The notes under the pieces: model-generated
Told to the model about the DNA's origin: nothing
What the model saw: the letters and a program-made list of their open reading frames with translations, nothing else
Databases searched by the model: none
Program-made: the position numbers and the translations under genes
From: Lachnospiraceae bacterium Zagget3
GTDB taxonomy: Bacteria > Bacillota_A > Clostridia > Lachnospirales > Lachnospiraceae
DNA length: 64,000 nucleotides
Assembly: GCA_001941025.1 (NCBI GenBank)
Contig: MSHE01000032.1
Span: 248,001 to 312,000 of the forward strand
Direction of reading: 5' to 3'
Shown: positions 52,824 through 60,988 of the stretch, piece by piece
Numbering within the stretch: position 1 is the stretch's first letter
Layout: every line of letters starts with the position of its first letter

Positions 52824-54361
52824 TATTTCGTCTCCAATTCAAACCAGAACTCAACGCCGTCGTCATGGTTTTCCACGCCGCACTGCTGCCCGTGGGAATC
52901 CATCGCCGCCTTTACGATGGACAGCCCGATCCCGCTGCCGCCGTACTCGCGCGTCCGCGCCTTGTCCACTTTGTAGAACTTCTCCCACACCTGATCGAGG
53001 TCCTCGTCCGGGATCGGCGCGCCGGTGTTGTACACGCTGACCCGCAGGAGATCCTCCTTTTTCGTATAGAAAATGCGGATCCGCTTTTCCCCGTCGCAAT
53101 GATGGATGGCGTTGCTCAAGTAGTTTGTGACGACCTCCTCGATCTCAAACGGGTCGCCCCACACATACTCGGTATCCAATCCGGCCATATCCAGCGTGAT
53201 GTGCTCATTTTCCATGAGGATCCGCGAAGCGTTCGCCACGCCCCGGATCAGTTCCGTGATATCAAAGCGCTCCATCGTAACGGCTTCTTCGCCGGACTCC
53301 ATCTGGTCAAGTTCCACGAGCTCCTGTACCATCCGGTTCATCTTGCCGGCTTCGTCGATGATGACATCGCAGTAGAATTCGCGGCTGTCCGGATCGTCTT
53401 CGACGCACTCCTGCAGACCTTCCGCATAGCCCTGGATCAGGGCCAGCGGGGTCTTTAACTCATGGGATACGTTCGAGATAAATTCCCGCCTCATCTCGTC
53501 GATCTGTGTCTTTTCCTCGATGTCCTTCGTCAGGCTTAAGTTGGCGGACTTGAGCTCCGAGATGGTCTCCTCGAGCGTCTCGGAGAGGCGGTTCATCCGG
53601 TCCCCGAGCAGGTCGATCTCGTTGCCTTTAATGTTCTGCTCCTTTGCGTCCCGTTCTCCGCCGGCGCTCCTGCCCCGCAGCGAGGGATCTTTTTTCCAGG
53701 CGCCCGGGACATACTTCGCCTCAAAGTCGAGCCCGACCATCCGCTTCGAAATGTTCGCCAGCTGCAGGATGGGCCGCGTGATGCGCCGCGCGAGGAGCCA
53801 CCCGACAAAGAGGCTGACGGCGATCGTGATCAGGCCCACGATGAGCAGCAGCCGGTTGGAGAGCATCGCGCTCTCCCGGATGCTCTCGATTGCGGTCCGC
53901 ATAAAGATCGTCTCTCCGCCCGCCAGGTCGCCGACGAGCACGAGGTACTCCGCGTGGAGCTGCTCGTCGTCAAGGGACATCAACTGATAGTCATAGCCCG
54001 TCTCCACGGGCTCCGCAAGGTCGATATCGCGCAGCAGATCTTCCACGCCGTCGCGCAGCGCGCCACGCCCTGTGGTGGAGGTGAGGATGATCCTGCCTTC
54101 GTTTCCGAGTACGAGGATCGTCATGTTGTCTCTGTCACAAATACCGTCAAACGTGGTGCCGAATTCATCCGTCTGCAGCATGCGGTTGGCGCTGGCAAAG
54201 TACATCGTATAAAAATCATCCACCATGACATTCTCTTTCTGGTGGACATAGTACCGTTCCAGAAAGAGCGTGTTCACGAGCCAGCAGACGATAATCGCGC
54301 CCGCCGCCAGGATACAGATCATCAGCATGATCCGGCCTGTCAAATGCCGTCTGTTTTTCAT
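52823..54361 (-). CDS. Sensor histidine kinase
   Basis: 512 aa. Two membrane helices (about residues 10-30 and 170-190) bound an extracellular sensor domain. A HAMP linker (ARRITRPILQLANISKRM) with an unusually charged insert, a coiled region, HisKA with RREFISNVSHELKTPLALI, and HATPase with NYLSNAIHH and GGSGIGLSIV complete it. It is the partner of the response regulator, whose stop it overlaps by 4 bp. The architecture is that of envelope-stress or PhoR-like kinases; the signal is unknown. Confidence 0.93.
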   Translation of the reverse strand: MKNRRHLTGRIMLMICILAAGAIIVCWLVNTLFLERYYVHQKENVMVDDFYTMYFASANRMLQTDEFGTTFDGICDRDNMTILVLGNEGRIILTSTTGRGALRDGVEDLLRDIDLAEPVETGYDYQLMSLDDEQLHAEYLVLVGDLAGGETIFMRTAIESIRESAMLSNRLLLIVGLITIAVSLFVGWLLARRITRPILQLANISKRMVGLDFEAKYVPGAWKKDPSLRGRSAGGERDAKEQNIKGNEIDLLGDRMNRLSETLEETISELKSANLSLTKDIEEKTQIDEMRREFISNVSHELKTPLALIQGYAEGLQECVEDDPDSREFYCDVIIDEAGKMNRMVQELVELDQMESGEEAVTMERFDITELIRGVANASRILMENEHITLDMAGLDTEYVWGDPFEIEEVVTNYLSNAIHHCDGEKRIRIFYTKKEDLLRVSVYNTGAPIPDEDLDQVWEKFYKVDKARTREYGGSGIGLSIVKAAMDSHGQQCGVENHDDGVEFWFELETK

Positions 54362-55035
54362 GTTTCGAATTTATATCCGACGCCCCAGATCGTCCTGATA
54401 TACTCTCCTTTGTCGCCAAGTTTGCTCCGGAGCTTTTTGACATGCGTGTCGATCGTCCGGGCATCGCCGAAATAATCGTAGTTCCACACGTGGTTTAAAA
54501 TCTGCTCCCGCGAGAGGGCGAGCCCCTCGTTTTCCATAAAGTAGGTGAGCAGTTCAAACTCCTTAAAGCTCATCTCCACCTGCCGCGTGCCGTCGATCGT
54601 GACGGTATGGGCCGACTTGTCCAGCGTGATGCCGTCGGCCGCGAGGATGGCATCGGCGTCGTACTGCCCGCTCCGGCGCAGAAGGGCTTCCACGCGCGCC
54701 ACGAGGATCTTCGGGGAAAACGGCTTCGAAATGTACTCATCCACGCCCAGATCAAAGCCCTGCAGTTCGTCCCGCTCCTCCCCCTTGGCAGTCAGCATGA
54801 TGATGGGGATCTTCGAGGTCTCCCGGATCTCGCGGCAGACCTCCCAGCCGTCCATCTTCGGCATCATCACGTCCAGGATGATGAGCGCCAGATCCTTCTC
54901 CTGATAAAAAATATCGAGCGCTTCTTCGCCGTCCGCGGCCTCGAGCACCTCGAAGTCCTCCCGGACCAGAAAGTCCCGCACGAGCTTGCGCATCCGGCTC
55001 TCGTCGTCCACAACCAGTATTTTTAATTTATCCAT
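54358..55035 (-). CDS. OmpR/PhoB-family response regulator
   Basis: 225 aa from ATG 55035 (MDKLKILVVDDESRMRKL; AGAGGTG upstream); the earlier in-frame start at 55107 overlaps the aminotransferase gene. The phospho-acceptor Asp is in IILDVMMPKMDGWE, the conserved Lys in SKPFSPKILVARVEALLRR, and the C-terminal winged helix has VEMSFKEFELLTYFMENEG and TIDTHVKKLRSKLGD. It controls unknown targets together with the kinase. Confidence 0.95.
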   Translation of the reverse strand: MDKLKILVVDDESRMRKLVRDFLVREDFEVLEAADGEEALDIFYQEKDLALIILDVMMPKMDGWEVCREIRETSKIPIIMLTAKGEERDELQGFDLGVDEYISKPFSPKILVARVEALLRRSGQYDADAILAADGITLDKSAHTVTIDGTRQVEMSFKEFELLTYFMENEGLALSREQILNHVWNYDYFGDARTIDTHVKKLRSKLGDKGEYIRTIWGVGYKFET

Positions 55036-55103
55036 ATTGCACCTCTTTTTCCACTTTTGCCTGTAAGTATCCCACAAAAGTTTGTCAAAGCTGTGAACAG
55101 ATT

Positions 55104-56288
55104 TCATTCAGTCATATTTCCAAGAAATTTTTTAAGTCGGATCAGCATCTCCCGCAGATCCTCTTCGGACGCGGCAAAGGAAAACCGCACGCAGACCGCA
55201 TTCTCCTCACCGTAAGCGGCGCCCGGAATGGCGGCGATCTTCGCTTCGGAAAGGAGCGCCGCGGTAAGCTCCTCACTCGTCATCACGGTATCAAAGCGCA
55301 CCCAGGCGTAGAACGCGCCGTCCGGTGAAAGGAGCTCGACTTTCGGAATCTCACGGATTCCCGCGACCAACAGATCTCTCCTCTTCTCGTAAGCCGCGCG
55401 CATCTCTTCCACCTCTTTTGCGCAGTCCAGCGCCACCAGGGCACCCTCCTGCAAAAAGCCGCTCGTGCAGCTGATCGTGTGCTGGAACAGGCGCCATACG
55501 AGATCATAGAGCTCCCCGGCACAGGCCAGATAGCCGATCCGCCAGCCGGTCATGGCGCACGACTTGGAAAATCCGTTGATCGTGATCACACGATCGAAAA
55601 ATTCCGGAAACGAGGCCATGCTGACCGCTTTTTTCCCGTCGTAGACGATTTTTTCATAGATCTCATCGGAGAGCAGACGGATGTCCGGATGCGCGCTAAG
55701 AAACGCGGAAAGGGCATCGATATCGGCTTCAGTCAAGATCCGCCCGGTCGGATTGTTCGGATAGTTGATGACAAGGAGCTTCGTCCGTTCCGAGACGGCC
55801 GCCTCGAGCGCCTCCTGTGTGATACGATATTCTTCCTCATAGGACAAGTGCACCGCCACCGGCACGCCGCCGGCCGCCTGAATGATCGCCGGATACGAAA
55901 CCCACCCCGGCGCGAGCCAGATTGCCTCGTCCCCCGGGTTTAAAAGTGCCCGCACCGTCAGATAGATCGCCATCTTGCCGCCCGGTGTCACAAGGATCTG
56001 GTCGCTCGTATAGGGCGCGCCATTTTCCTCGTTTAGTTTTTGCGCGATGCGCGCGCGCAGGGCCGCATTGCCCCGGCTGTCAGAATAGTGGGTGTTGCCC
56101 GCTGCCAGCTGGCGCGCGGCCTCCTCGCAGATCGGCTGCGGGGTCGGAAAGTCCGGCTCCCCGCCGGTAAAGTTTAAGATCTCCGGGTCTGTTTTCATAC
56201 GCTCCCGTGTCTCGGCAAGCAGGGTCACCGAACGGGAAGGCTTGATGCCGGACAGAATTTCATTATAAATCATGTGGTTCTCCTCCAT
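55104..56288 (-). CDS. Class I/II PLP aminotransferase (aspartate aminotransferase-like)
   Basis: 394 aa fold-type I enzyme. LNFTGGEPDFPTPQPI, VINYPNNPTGRIL, the PLP lysine in TINGFSKSCAMTGWRIGY and the late Arg in VRFSFA are typical of the AspC/PatA group. The exact amino donor is not determinable here; aspartate or aromatic substrates are possible. It lies 68 bases before the response regulator, in the same direction. Confidence 0.9.
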   Translation of the reverse strand: MEENHMIYNEILSGIKPSRSVTLLAETRERMKTDPEILNFTGGEPDFPTPQPICEEAARQLAAGNTHYSDSRGNAALRARIAQKLNEENGAPYTSDQILVTPGGKMAIYLTVRALLNPGDEAIWLAPGWVSYPAIIQAAGGVPVAVHLSYEEEYRITQEALEAAVSERTKLLVINYPNNPTGRILTEADIDALSAFLSAHPDIRLLSDEIYEKIVYDGKKAVSMASFPEFFDRVITINGFSKSCAMTGWRIGYLACAGELYDLVWRLFQHTISCTSGFLQEGALVALDCAKEVEEMRAAYEKRRDLLVAGIREIPKVELLSPDGAFYAWVRFDTVMTSEELTAALLSEAKIAAIPGAAYGEENAVCVRFSFAASEEDLREMLIRLKKFLGNMTE

Positions 56289-56443
56289 AGTATGGGACGA
56301 GCGGATCTCGGGAACTACGTTCCCCCGATGTTCAGTGTACCATACTTTTCACGATCACGCACCCTCGAACTCCCTGCGCGAAGGTCCGGAAAAACCGACC
56401 GCAAGGCCTCTCCCGACAGCCCCCAAAAACCCCGCAAAATCGC

Positions 56444-56473
56444 TTGACTTTTGCGAATATATAGTAGTATACT
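56444..56473 (+). promoter_or_regulatory. Promoter of the tRNA/tmRNA cluster
   Basis: Plus strand: -35 TTGACT (56444-56449), 18-base spacer, -10 TATACT (56468-56473), about 35 bases before tRNA-Val. No other clear promoter precedes the tmRNA, so all three RNAs may share it. Confidence 0.75.
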
Positions 56474-56511
56474 GGTCTAGTCTACGGACCGGAAAATCGG
56501 CCCGTAAGAGC

Positions 56512-56584
56512 GGGATCATAGCTCAGCTGGGAGAGCACTTGCCTTACAAGCAAGGGGTCACAGGTTCGAGCCCTGTTGGTCCCA
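56512..56584 (+). tRNA. tRNA-Val (TAC)
   Basis: 73 bases. Acceptor stem GGGATCA / TGGTCCC, D-loop AGCTCAGCTGGGAGAGC, anticodon loop CTTACAA (anticodon TAC), T-arm GGTTCGAGCC. CCA is not encoded. Confidence 0.95.
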
Positions 56585-56589
56585 GATTT

Positions 56590-56663
56590 GGCGAGGTGGC
56601 TCAACTGGCTAGAGCGTCCGGTTCATACCCGGGAGGTTGAGAGTTCGAGTCTCTCCCTCGCTA
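56590..56663 (+). tRNA. tRNA-Met (CAT)
   Basis: 74 bases, five bases after tRNA-Val. Acceptor stem GGCGAGG / CCTCGCT (first pair G-T), anticodon loop TTCATAC (CAT), T-arm AGTTCGAGTCT. It lacks the GGG/CCC anticodon stem of an initiator tRNA, so it is probably elongator methionine; a lysidine-modified isoleucine tRNA cannot be excluded. Confidence 0.93.
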
Positions 56664-56692
56664 CGCAAGTCCTTAGCACACCAGCTCTCTTC

Positions 56693-57038
56693 GGGGATGT
56701 ACTGGTTTCGACGGGGTTTTAAAAGCTGGAGAAGCGAGTCGCACGGGATGCGTTAAATTCCAACACTAAATATAAACGCTAAGGATAATAATCGTTTAGC
56801 TCTGGCTGCTTAATTGCAGCTTGTCCGCCCCGGTGCACCTACACGCCGGGATCCGGGCATCGACCTATGTAGGAAACGACGGATGCTTTGCTTCGGGGCA
56901 TCCGGCCGTACTTAGAAGCTACCAAGGCCCTAAACCCGTTGCCGGGTGTTTGGCCGAGGGAATGAACAAACGGCAACTACGCTCGTAGAAGGACAGTGGC
57001 TGGAATTTCGGACAGGGGTTCGATTCCCCTCATCTCCA
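56693..57038 (+). ncRNA. ssrA: tmRNA
   Basis: The 5' end GGGGATGTACTGGTTTCGAC and the 3' end GGTTCGATTCCCCTCATCTCCA form the tRNA-like half (stem GGGGATG / CATCTCC). The tag frame at 56778-56813 reads AKDNNRLALAA then stop, ending in the LAA signal seen by ClpXP. Pseudoknot-forming GC-rich segments lie between. It rescues stalled ribosomes. A terminator follows. Confidence 0.97.
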
Positions 57039-57045
57039 TCAGAAA

Positions 57046-57085
57046 GGCTGGAAGCGCGTATTTTCAACGTTTCCAGCTCTTTTTG
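57046..57085 (+). terminator. Terminator after ssrA
   Basis: GGCTGGAA.../...TTTCCAGC stem with an 11-14-base loop and TTTTT directly after it. Confidence 0.85.
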
Positions 57086-57094
57086 TTTTTCGTC

Positions 57095-57123
57095 TTGACA
57101 AAGCTCTCAACCCACTTTATAAT
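57095..57123 (+). promoter_or_regulatory. Perfect consensus promoter upstream of the surface-protein gene
   Basis: Plus strand: TTGACA (57095-57100), 17 bases, TATAAT (57118-57123). The next protein gene starts nearly 200 bases on, with two terminator-like hairpins between. Confidence 0.92.
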
Positions 57124-57133
57124 GACATCACGA

Positions 57134-57153
57134 AAAGGCGGTCCGCCTTTTTT
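57134..57153 (+). terminator. Short terminator-like hairpin just after the promoter
   Basis: AAAGGCG / CGCCTTT with a 3-base loop and TTTTTT at its end. It would lie within the first 25 bases of the transcript. Confidence 0.6.
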
Positions 57154-57197
57154 GAGAGAGACATCGATGGGAATTCTTCCCGTCCGTCTCTTTTTTT
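57154..57197 (+). terminator. Second terminator-like hairpin in the leader
   Basis: A two-part stem (AGAGAC / GTCTCT outer, GGGAA / TTCCC inner) with a 3-base loop is followed by seven T. With the first hairpin it suggests an attenuated leader or a short stand-alone RNA of about 65-75 bases. Confidence 0.75.
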
Positions 57198-57314
57198 ATT
57201 CTCTATTTTTCTATACATTTTCTTTTTTTCCCGGGAACTTCCTCCCGTTTTCACGTATCCCATTCACCAAACATCTTTAAGGAAAGGAGAGGCTTACCAA
57301 GCCGAAAGTCACGT

Positions 57315-60227
57315 ATGTTCAAACACAAACCCCTTGCAACCATCAGAAAAAGGATCGCGCGGAGGAAGAAGTCCCTCCTGTGTATGGCGCTTCTCGCCGC
57401 CCTGTGCGTATCCACCCTTTCGGCCGGAGGAACGGCGCTTGCCGACACACCGGCCTCCTACGGCACTTACTATACCGGCGCCGAGAGCAACCCGATGTCC
57501 TGGGTCCGGCTGCAGTCGGACGGCAACTACAGCGCCACGCAGGCCATGCACTCCTATGTCGTGTACGGATCCGACACCGGCGTGACCGAGGCGTACTGCG
57601 CGCAGCTGCACCACATGTTTGCCGAGGGCGAAAAGACGGAGTACGACGCGCTCGGCTGGACCTTCGCGAACGGGGAGGTCACGGTCACGCAGGCCATGAT
57701 CGACACGGTCGCGCTCGGCATGAAGTACATCGACGAGACCTCTTACTCCGCCTCCCTCAAGACGGCTTTGAAACAGGTCTATGAATGGCGGATCGTAAAC
57801 AACGACGGAAGCGGCGGCGGGATCTTTCTGACGCCGGCCTCCTCGGGGCTGTCGATCGATCAGCAGAAAGAACTCTTTACGGCGGCGAAGCAGTACGCGA
57901 ACGACCATGCCGCCAGCTACACCTGCTGGGCACGGATCTACTCCAACGGAAATTCGCAGGACATTGCCCAGTATTTTTACAAGTTTAACGGCGCTTCGCT
58001 CACACTTTACAAAGCCTCCGCAGACGAATCCGTCACGAACGGCAATGCCTGCTACTCTCTCGCCGGCGCCACATACACCGTCTACACCGACGCGGCCTGT
58101 ACGGCGGCGGCGAAGGACACGGACGGAAAGTCCGCTTCCTTTACCACGGCGGCGGACGGGAGCGCCGGCACGCTGACGATGGCGGCCGGGTCCTACTGGA
58201 TCAAGGAGACGACACCGCCTCCCGGCTATCGGCCGGACACCACCGTGTATCCCGTCACGCTCACCGAGGGAAACACTTCGGATAATCCGGTGCGCGTCTC
58301 GGTCTCGGATGTGCCAAAGACGAACGCGCTCGGGATCGAGATCCAAAAGACGGACGACGAGACCGGCCTCTCCATCCCGCAGGGCACGGCTTCCCTCGCG
58401 GGCGCGGAGTTTACGATCCGCTTCTATGCCGGCTATGTGTCGGAGGGGGATGTGGCAAAGCAAACGCCGACCCGGACCTGGGTGATCCAAACGCAGGAGG
58501 ACAACGGAACGTATCGCGCGACGCTCGATAAAGCGCACCTGGCCGCCGATAAGAGCGATGCCCTCTACCTCGCCTCCGACGGCAGCGCCTTTCTCCCGCT
58601 CGGCACCTACACCATCGCGGAGACCGCCGCGCCGGCCGGCTATCTGCTGCTGGGCACCTTTACCGACGCGAGCGGAAAATCCGTGGAGGCCGGCAGTTTA
58701 TATTATACCCAGTTGACCGAAGACGGCGGGTCGGATGCCGGCAGCTGGCTCTCCGGCGGAAATGCCTATGTCCAGACCGACACCCCGATCCGTGGCGGCG
58801 TCATGGTCCAAAAGAGGGATCTTGAGTCCGGCCGCGCAGAGCCGGCCGGAAACGCCAGCCTGGAAGGGGCCGTGTTTGAGATCACAAGCGAAAACACGGA
58901 GGCGATCCGGGTGGACGGCGCCACCTGCGAGCCCGGTGACGTGGTGGCCACTCTGGTCACGGACGAGACCGGCTTTGCCGCCACGGAGGCGGATCTCCTG
59001 CCCTACGGCACGTACCGGATTTCCGAGACGCAGGAGCCGCCCGGCCACCTGCTCGGATCCGTCGTCCTGCCGGCCGTCACGACGGAGGAGTTTTCCATCA
59101 CGGAAGACGGCGTGCTCGTGGACCTGACCGAAGTCGGCGTGGCCATCACCGACCAGGTGAAGCGCGGGGACTTCTCCTTTACGAAACAGGACGGGGAGAA
59201 CCAGTCCACGCTGGGCCCCGTAAAGTTCCGTCTCACCTCCCTTACCACGGGTGAGTCCCACATCCTGTGGACCGATGAAAACGGAGACTACTCCAGCGCC
59301 GCCGCGTGGGAGCCGCACACGCAGAACACCAATGCCGGCGAATCGTTCGAGGACGGCCTCTGGTTCTATGGATACGCGGACGAGGAGGCCTCCGGCGTGG
59401 AGGTGGATGACCGTCTCGGCGCCCTGCCTTATGATGACTATCTGCTCGAGGAGCTTCCCTGTGAGGCCAATGAGGGGCGCACGCTCGTCTCGACGCGCTT
59501 TACCGTCTACCGCGACGTCACGGAGGAGGGCGAGCTGTTCGGCTCGGTAAACCTCGGAACGATCGACGATTACGTGTTCGGTTTTTCCACCTCCGCGGTC
59601 AACGCCGGGAACGGCGAAAAATATCTGGAGGCAGACGAGGAAGCCTCCATCCGGGATGAGATCCTGTACTGGGGGCTGGACCGGACACAGACGTATACCT
59701 TTGTGACTGAGCTGTTCGATCTCACGGAGGGCGAGGCCGTCACGGACGGGGACGGGGAGACCCTGACGGCAGTGACGGAGTTTTCCCCGAAGACAAAAGA
59801 AGGGGTCCAGACAACGGAGATCTCCTTTGACGCCTCCGAGCTGGCAGACCACACGCTCGTCGTGTTTGAAAGCCTCTATGACGAAGAGGGGAACCTGCTG
59901 ACGGCAGAAGTCGATGCCGAAGAGGAGGAGCAGATGGTGATGTTTTCCGAGGAACCGGAAGAGGAGGCACCGCCGGAGGAAACGCCCCCGGAAGAGGAGC
60001 CGCCGGAAGAGGAACCGCCGGAAGAGACCCCTACAGTGGAAACGCCCGCCGCGGTGACAGCCCCGACGGAGACAGCCACGGCAAAAACCGCGGCCCCGCA
60101 GGCAGCAAAGACCGTCAAGACGGGTGATGTGACGACCGTCATCGGCTGGGTGTTCGTCATCGCCGCGGCGGCGGCCTGTGTCACCCTGTGGATCCTGCGG
60201 CGGCGCCGTCGGCCGAACCGCCATTGA
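57315..60227 (+). CDS. Large surface adhesin: thioester, Cna-B/SpaA and VaFE domains
   Basis: 970 aa. A signal peptide ends near residue 44 (GGTALADT). A probable thioester domain follows, with Cys in EAYCAQLHHMF and Gln in ALKQVYEWR, able to bind host amines covalently. Four Cna-B/SpaA-type domains come next (about 238-335, 345-480, 500-605, 620-735), recognised by LAGAEFTI, LPLGTYTIAETAAPAGY and similar pairs that form isopeptide bonds. A VaFE-like domain (about 765-880, TLVVFESLYDEEGN), an acidic proline-rich stalk and the wall anchor KTVKTGDVTTVIGW with membrane helix and RRRRR tail finish it. The sorting motif VKTGD differs from LPxTG. No sortase lies nearby. AGGAGAGG is some 20 bases before the ATG. 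Confidence 0.9.
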   Translation: MFKHKPLATIRKRIARRKKSLLCMALLAALCVSTLSAGGTALADTPASYGTYYTGAESNPMSWVRLQSDGNYSATQAMHSYVVYGSDTGVTEAYCAQLHHMFAEGEKTEYDALGWTFANGEVTVTQAMIDTVALGMKYIDETSYSASLKTALKQVYEWRIVNNDGSGGGIFLTPASSGLSIDQQKELFTAAKQYANDHAASYTCWARIYSNGNSQDIAQYFYKFNGASLTLYKASADESVTNGNACYSLAGATYTVYTDAACTAAAKDTDGKSASFTTAADGSAGTLTMAAGSYWIKETTPPPGYRPDTTVYPVTLTEGNTSDNPVRVSVSDVPKTNALGIEIQKTDDETGLSIPQGTASLAGAEFTIRFYAGYVSEGDVAKQTPTRTWVIQTQEDNGTYRATLDKAHLAADKSDALYLASDGSAFLPLGTYTIAETAAPAGYLLLGTFTDASGKSVEAGSLYYTQLTEDGGSDAGSWLSGGNAYVQTDTPIRGGVMVQKRDLESGRAEPAGNASLEGAVFEITSENTEAIRVDGATCEPGDVVATLVTDETGFAATEADLLPYGTYRISETQEPPGHLLGSVVLPAVTTEEFSITEDGVLVDLTEVGVAITDQVKRGDFSFTKQDGENQSTLGPVKFRLTSLTTGESHILWTDENGDYSSAAAWEPHTQNTNAGESFEDGLWFYGYADEEASGVEVDDRLGALPYDDYLLEELPCEANEGRTLVSTRFTVYRDVTEEGELFGSVNLGTIDDYVFGFSTSAVNAGNGEKYLEADEEASIRDEILYWGLDRTQTYTFVTELFDLTEGEAVTDGDGETLTAVTEFSPKTKEGVQTTEISFDASELADHTLVVFESLYDEEGNLLTAEVDAEEEEQMVMFSEEPEEEAPPEETPPEEEPPEEEPPEETPTVETPAAVTAPTETATAKTAAPQAAKTVKTGDVTTVIGWVFVIAAAAACVTLWILRRRRRPNRH

Positions 60228-60250
60228 CAGAATAGATGCCGGCACAGATC

Positions 60251-60304
60251 TCCGGCGATAAAAAAGGCTGCAGCAGCGCCGAGGCGAATTCCGGCGATAA
60301 AAAA
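60251..60304. repeat. Direct repeat TCCGGCGATAAAAAA, two copies
   Basis: 15 identical bases at 60251-60265 and 60290-60304, 39 bases apart, between the convergent ends of the adhesin and prephenate-dehydratase-like genes. Their meaning is unknown; the second borders the terminator. Confidence 0.7.
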
Positions 60305-60339
60305 AGCGCCTGCCTCTCACAGCGAGGGGCAGACGCTTT
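60298..60339 (-). terminator. Terminator of the prephenate-dehydratase-like gene
   Basis: Minus strand: AAAGCGTCTGCC... / ...GGCAGGCGCTTT stem (small mismatches), then seven T. It lies between convergent genes and probably also ends transcription of the adhesin. Confidence 0.85.
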
Positions 60340-60358
60340 GCGCGCGTCTTTCCTATGG

Positions 60359-60922
60359 TCAGCCAAGCCGCAGCAGCCAGAAGGTCGTGCGGTTATCCGC
60401 GGCGTCCTCGACATTCTCGGCGAGCAGCTCCAGATTCCAGGCGAGTCCCGCCTGCATGCTGCAGATGACAGCGGTGGTGTCGGGGAGCGTTCCCTTTGCC
60501 AGCATCTCCGCGGCAAGCGCGGTGTCCTCCACCGCGTGCTCCGCCCAGTCGGGGTGATGCGTCCAGCGGTAGTACCCCGTCTGTCCGAACGCCTGCGGGT
60601 GAGACGCGACCGCGGTGATGTCCGCCTCGCTGGCCCCGGGCTTGAGAAAGATACAGTGATGGATCGGCAGGATGCACTCCGCCAGGACCTCATAGTCCAC
60701 GTCATCGAATGCCTCCGCAAACTCGGAGACCGTCCCCGCCGTCGAATTCGTCACGCCGAGCACGCCGTACGCGGCTTCCCCCGCGCGAAGCGCGTCGAGG
60801 ATGTTCGCGGAGCACACCATGGGAACCAGCTCCGCGTCCGCGAGCCCCGTGCTCTTTGCCAGCTCTCTCGCCGCCACCTCCGAAAAGCTTCCGGCGATGC
60901 CCATATAGCCAATCTTTTCCAT
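60359..60922 (-). CDS. Prephenate dehydratase-like domain protein, no ACT domain
   Basis: 187 aa from ATG 60922 (GGGAG eight bases upstream). GYMGIAGSFSEVAARELA aligns with the N-terminal motif of prephenate dehydratase and SHPQAFGQTGYYR with its central motif. Two conserved motifs differ. The P-I-E-N-S loop reads VTNSTAG, and the catalytic T-R-F reads TTF (NRTTFWLL), losing the arginine. There is no C-terminal ACT domain. It may be a divergent enzyme or a ligand-binding relative. It is downstream of thiN, separated by 66 bases with a GC-rich inverted repeat. Confidence 0.75.
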   Translation of the reverse strand: MEKIGYMGIAGSFSEVAARELAKSTGLADAELVPMVCSANILDALRAGEAAYGVLGVTNSTAGTVSEFAEAFDDVDYEVLAECILPIHHCIFLKPGASEADITAVASHPQAFGQTGYYRWTHHPDWAEHAVEDTALAAEMLAKGTLPDTTAVICSMQAGLAWNLELLAENVEDAADNRTTFWLLRLG

Positions 60923-60988
60923 CCGCACTCTCCCATCGGCAAAGCCTCCGGCTCTGCCGGTTTCTCTCTTTTCAAAATTCCGGCCGGA

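Noticed and set aside
56512..57038. tRNA/tmRNA cluster as an integration site
   Set aside because: No integrase gene, no repeated tRNA 3' end and no mobile genes were seen downstream.
58698..60320. Long minus-strand frame (540 codons) opposite the adhesin gene
   Set aside because: Antisense shadow: the product is Arg/Gly/Leu-rich with no recognisable domain, no ribosome site, and the forward adhesin domains are clear.
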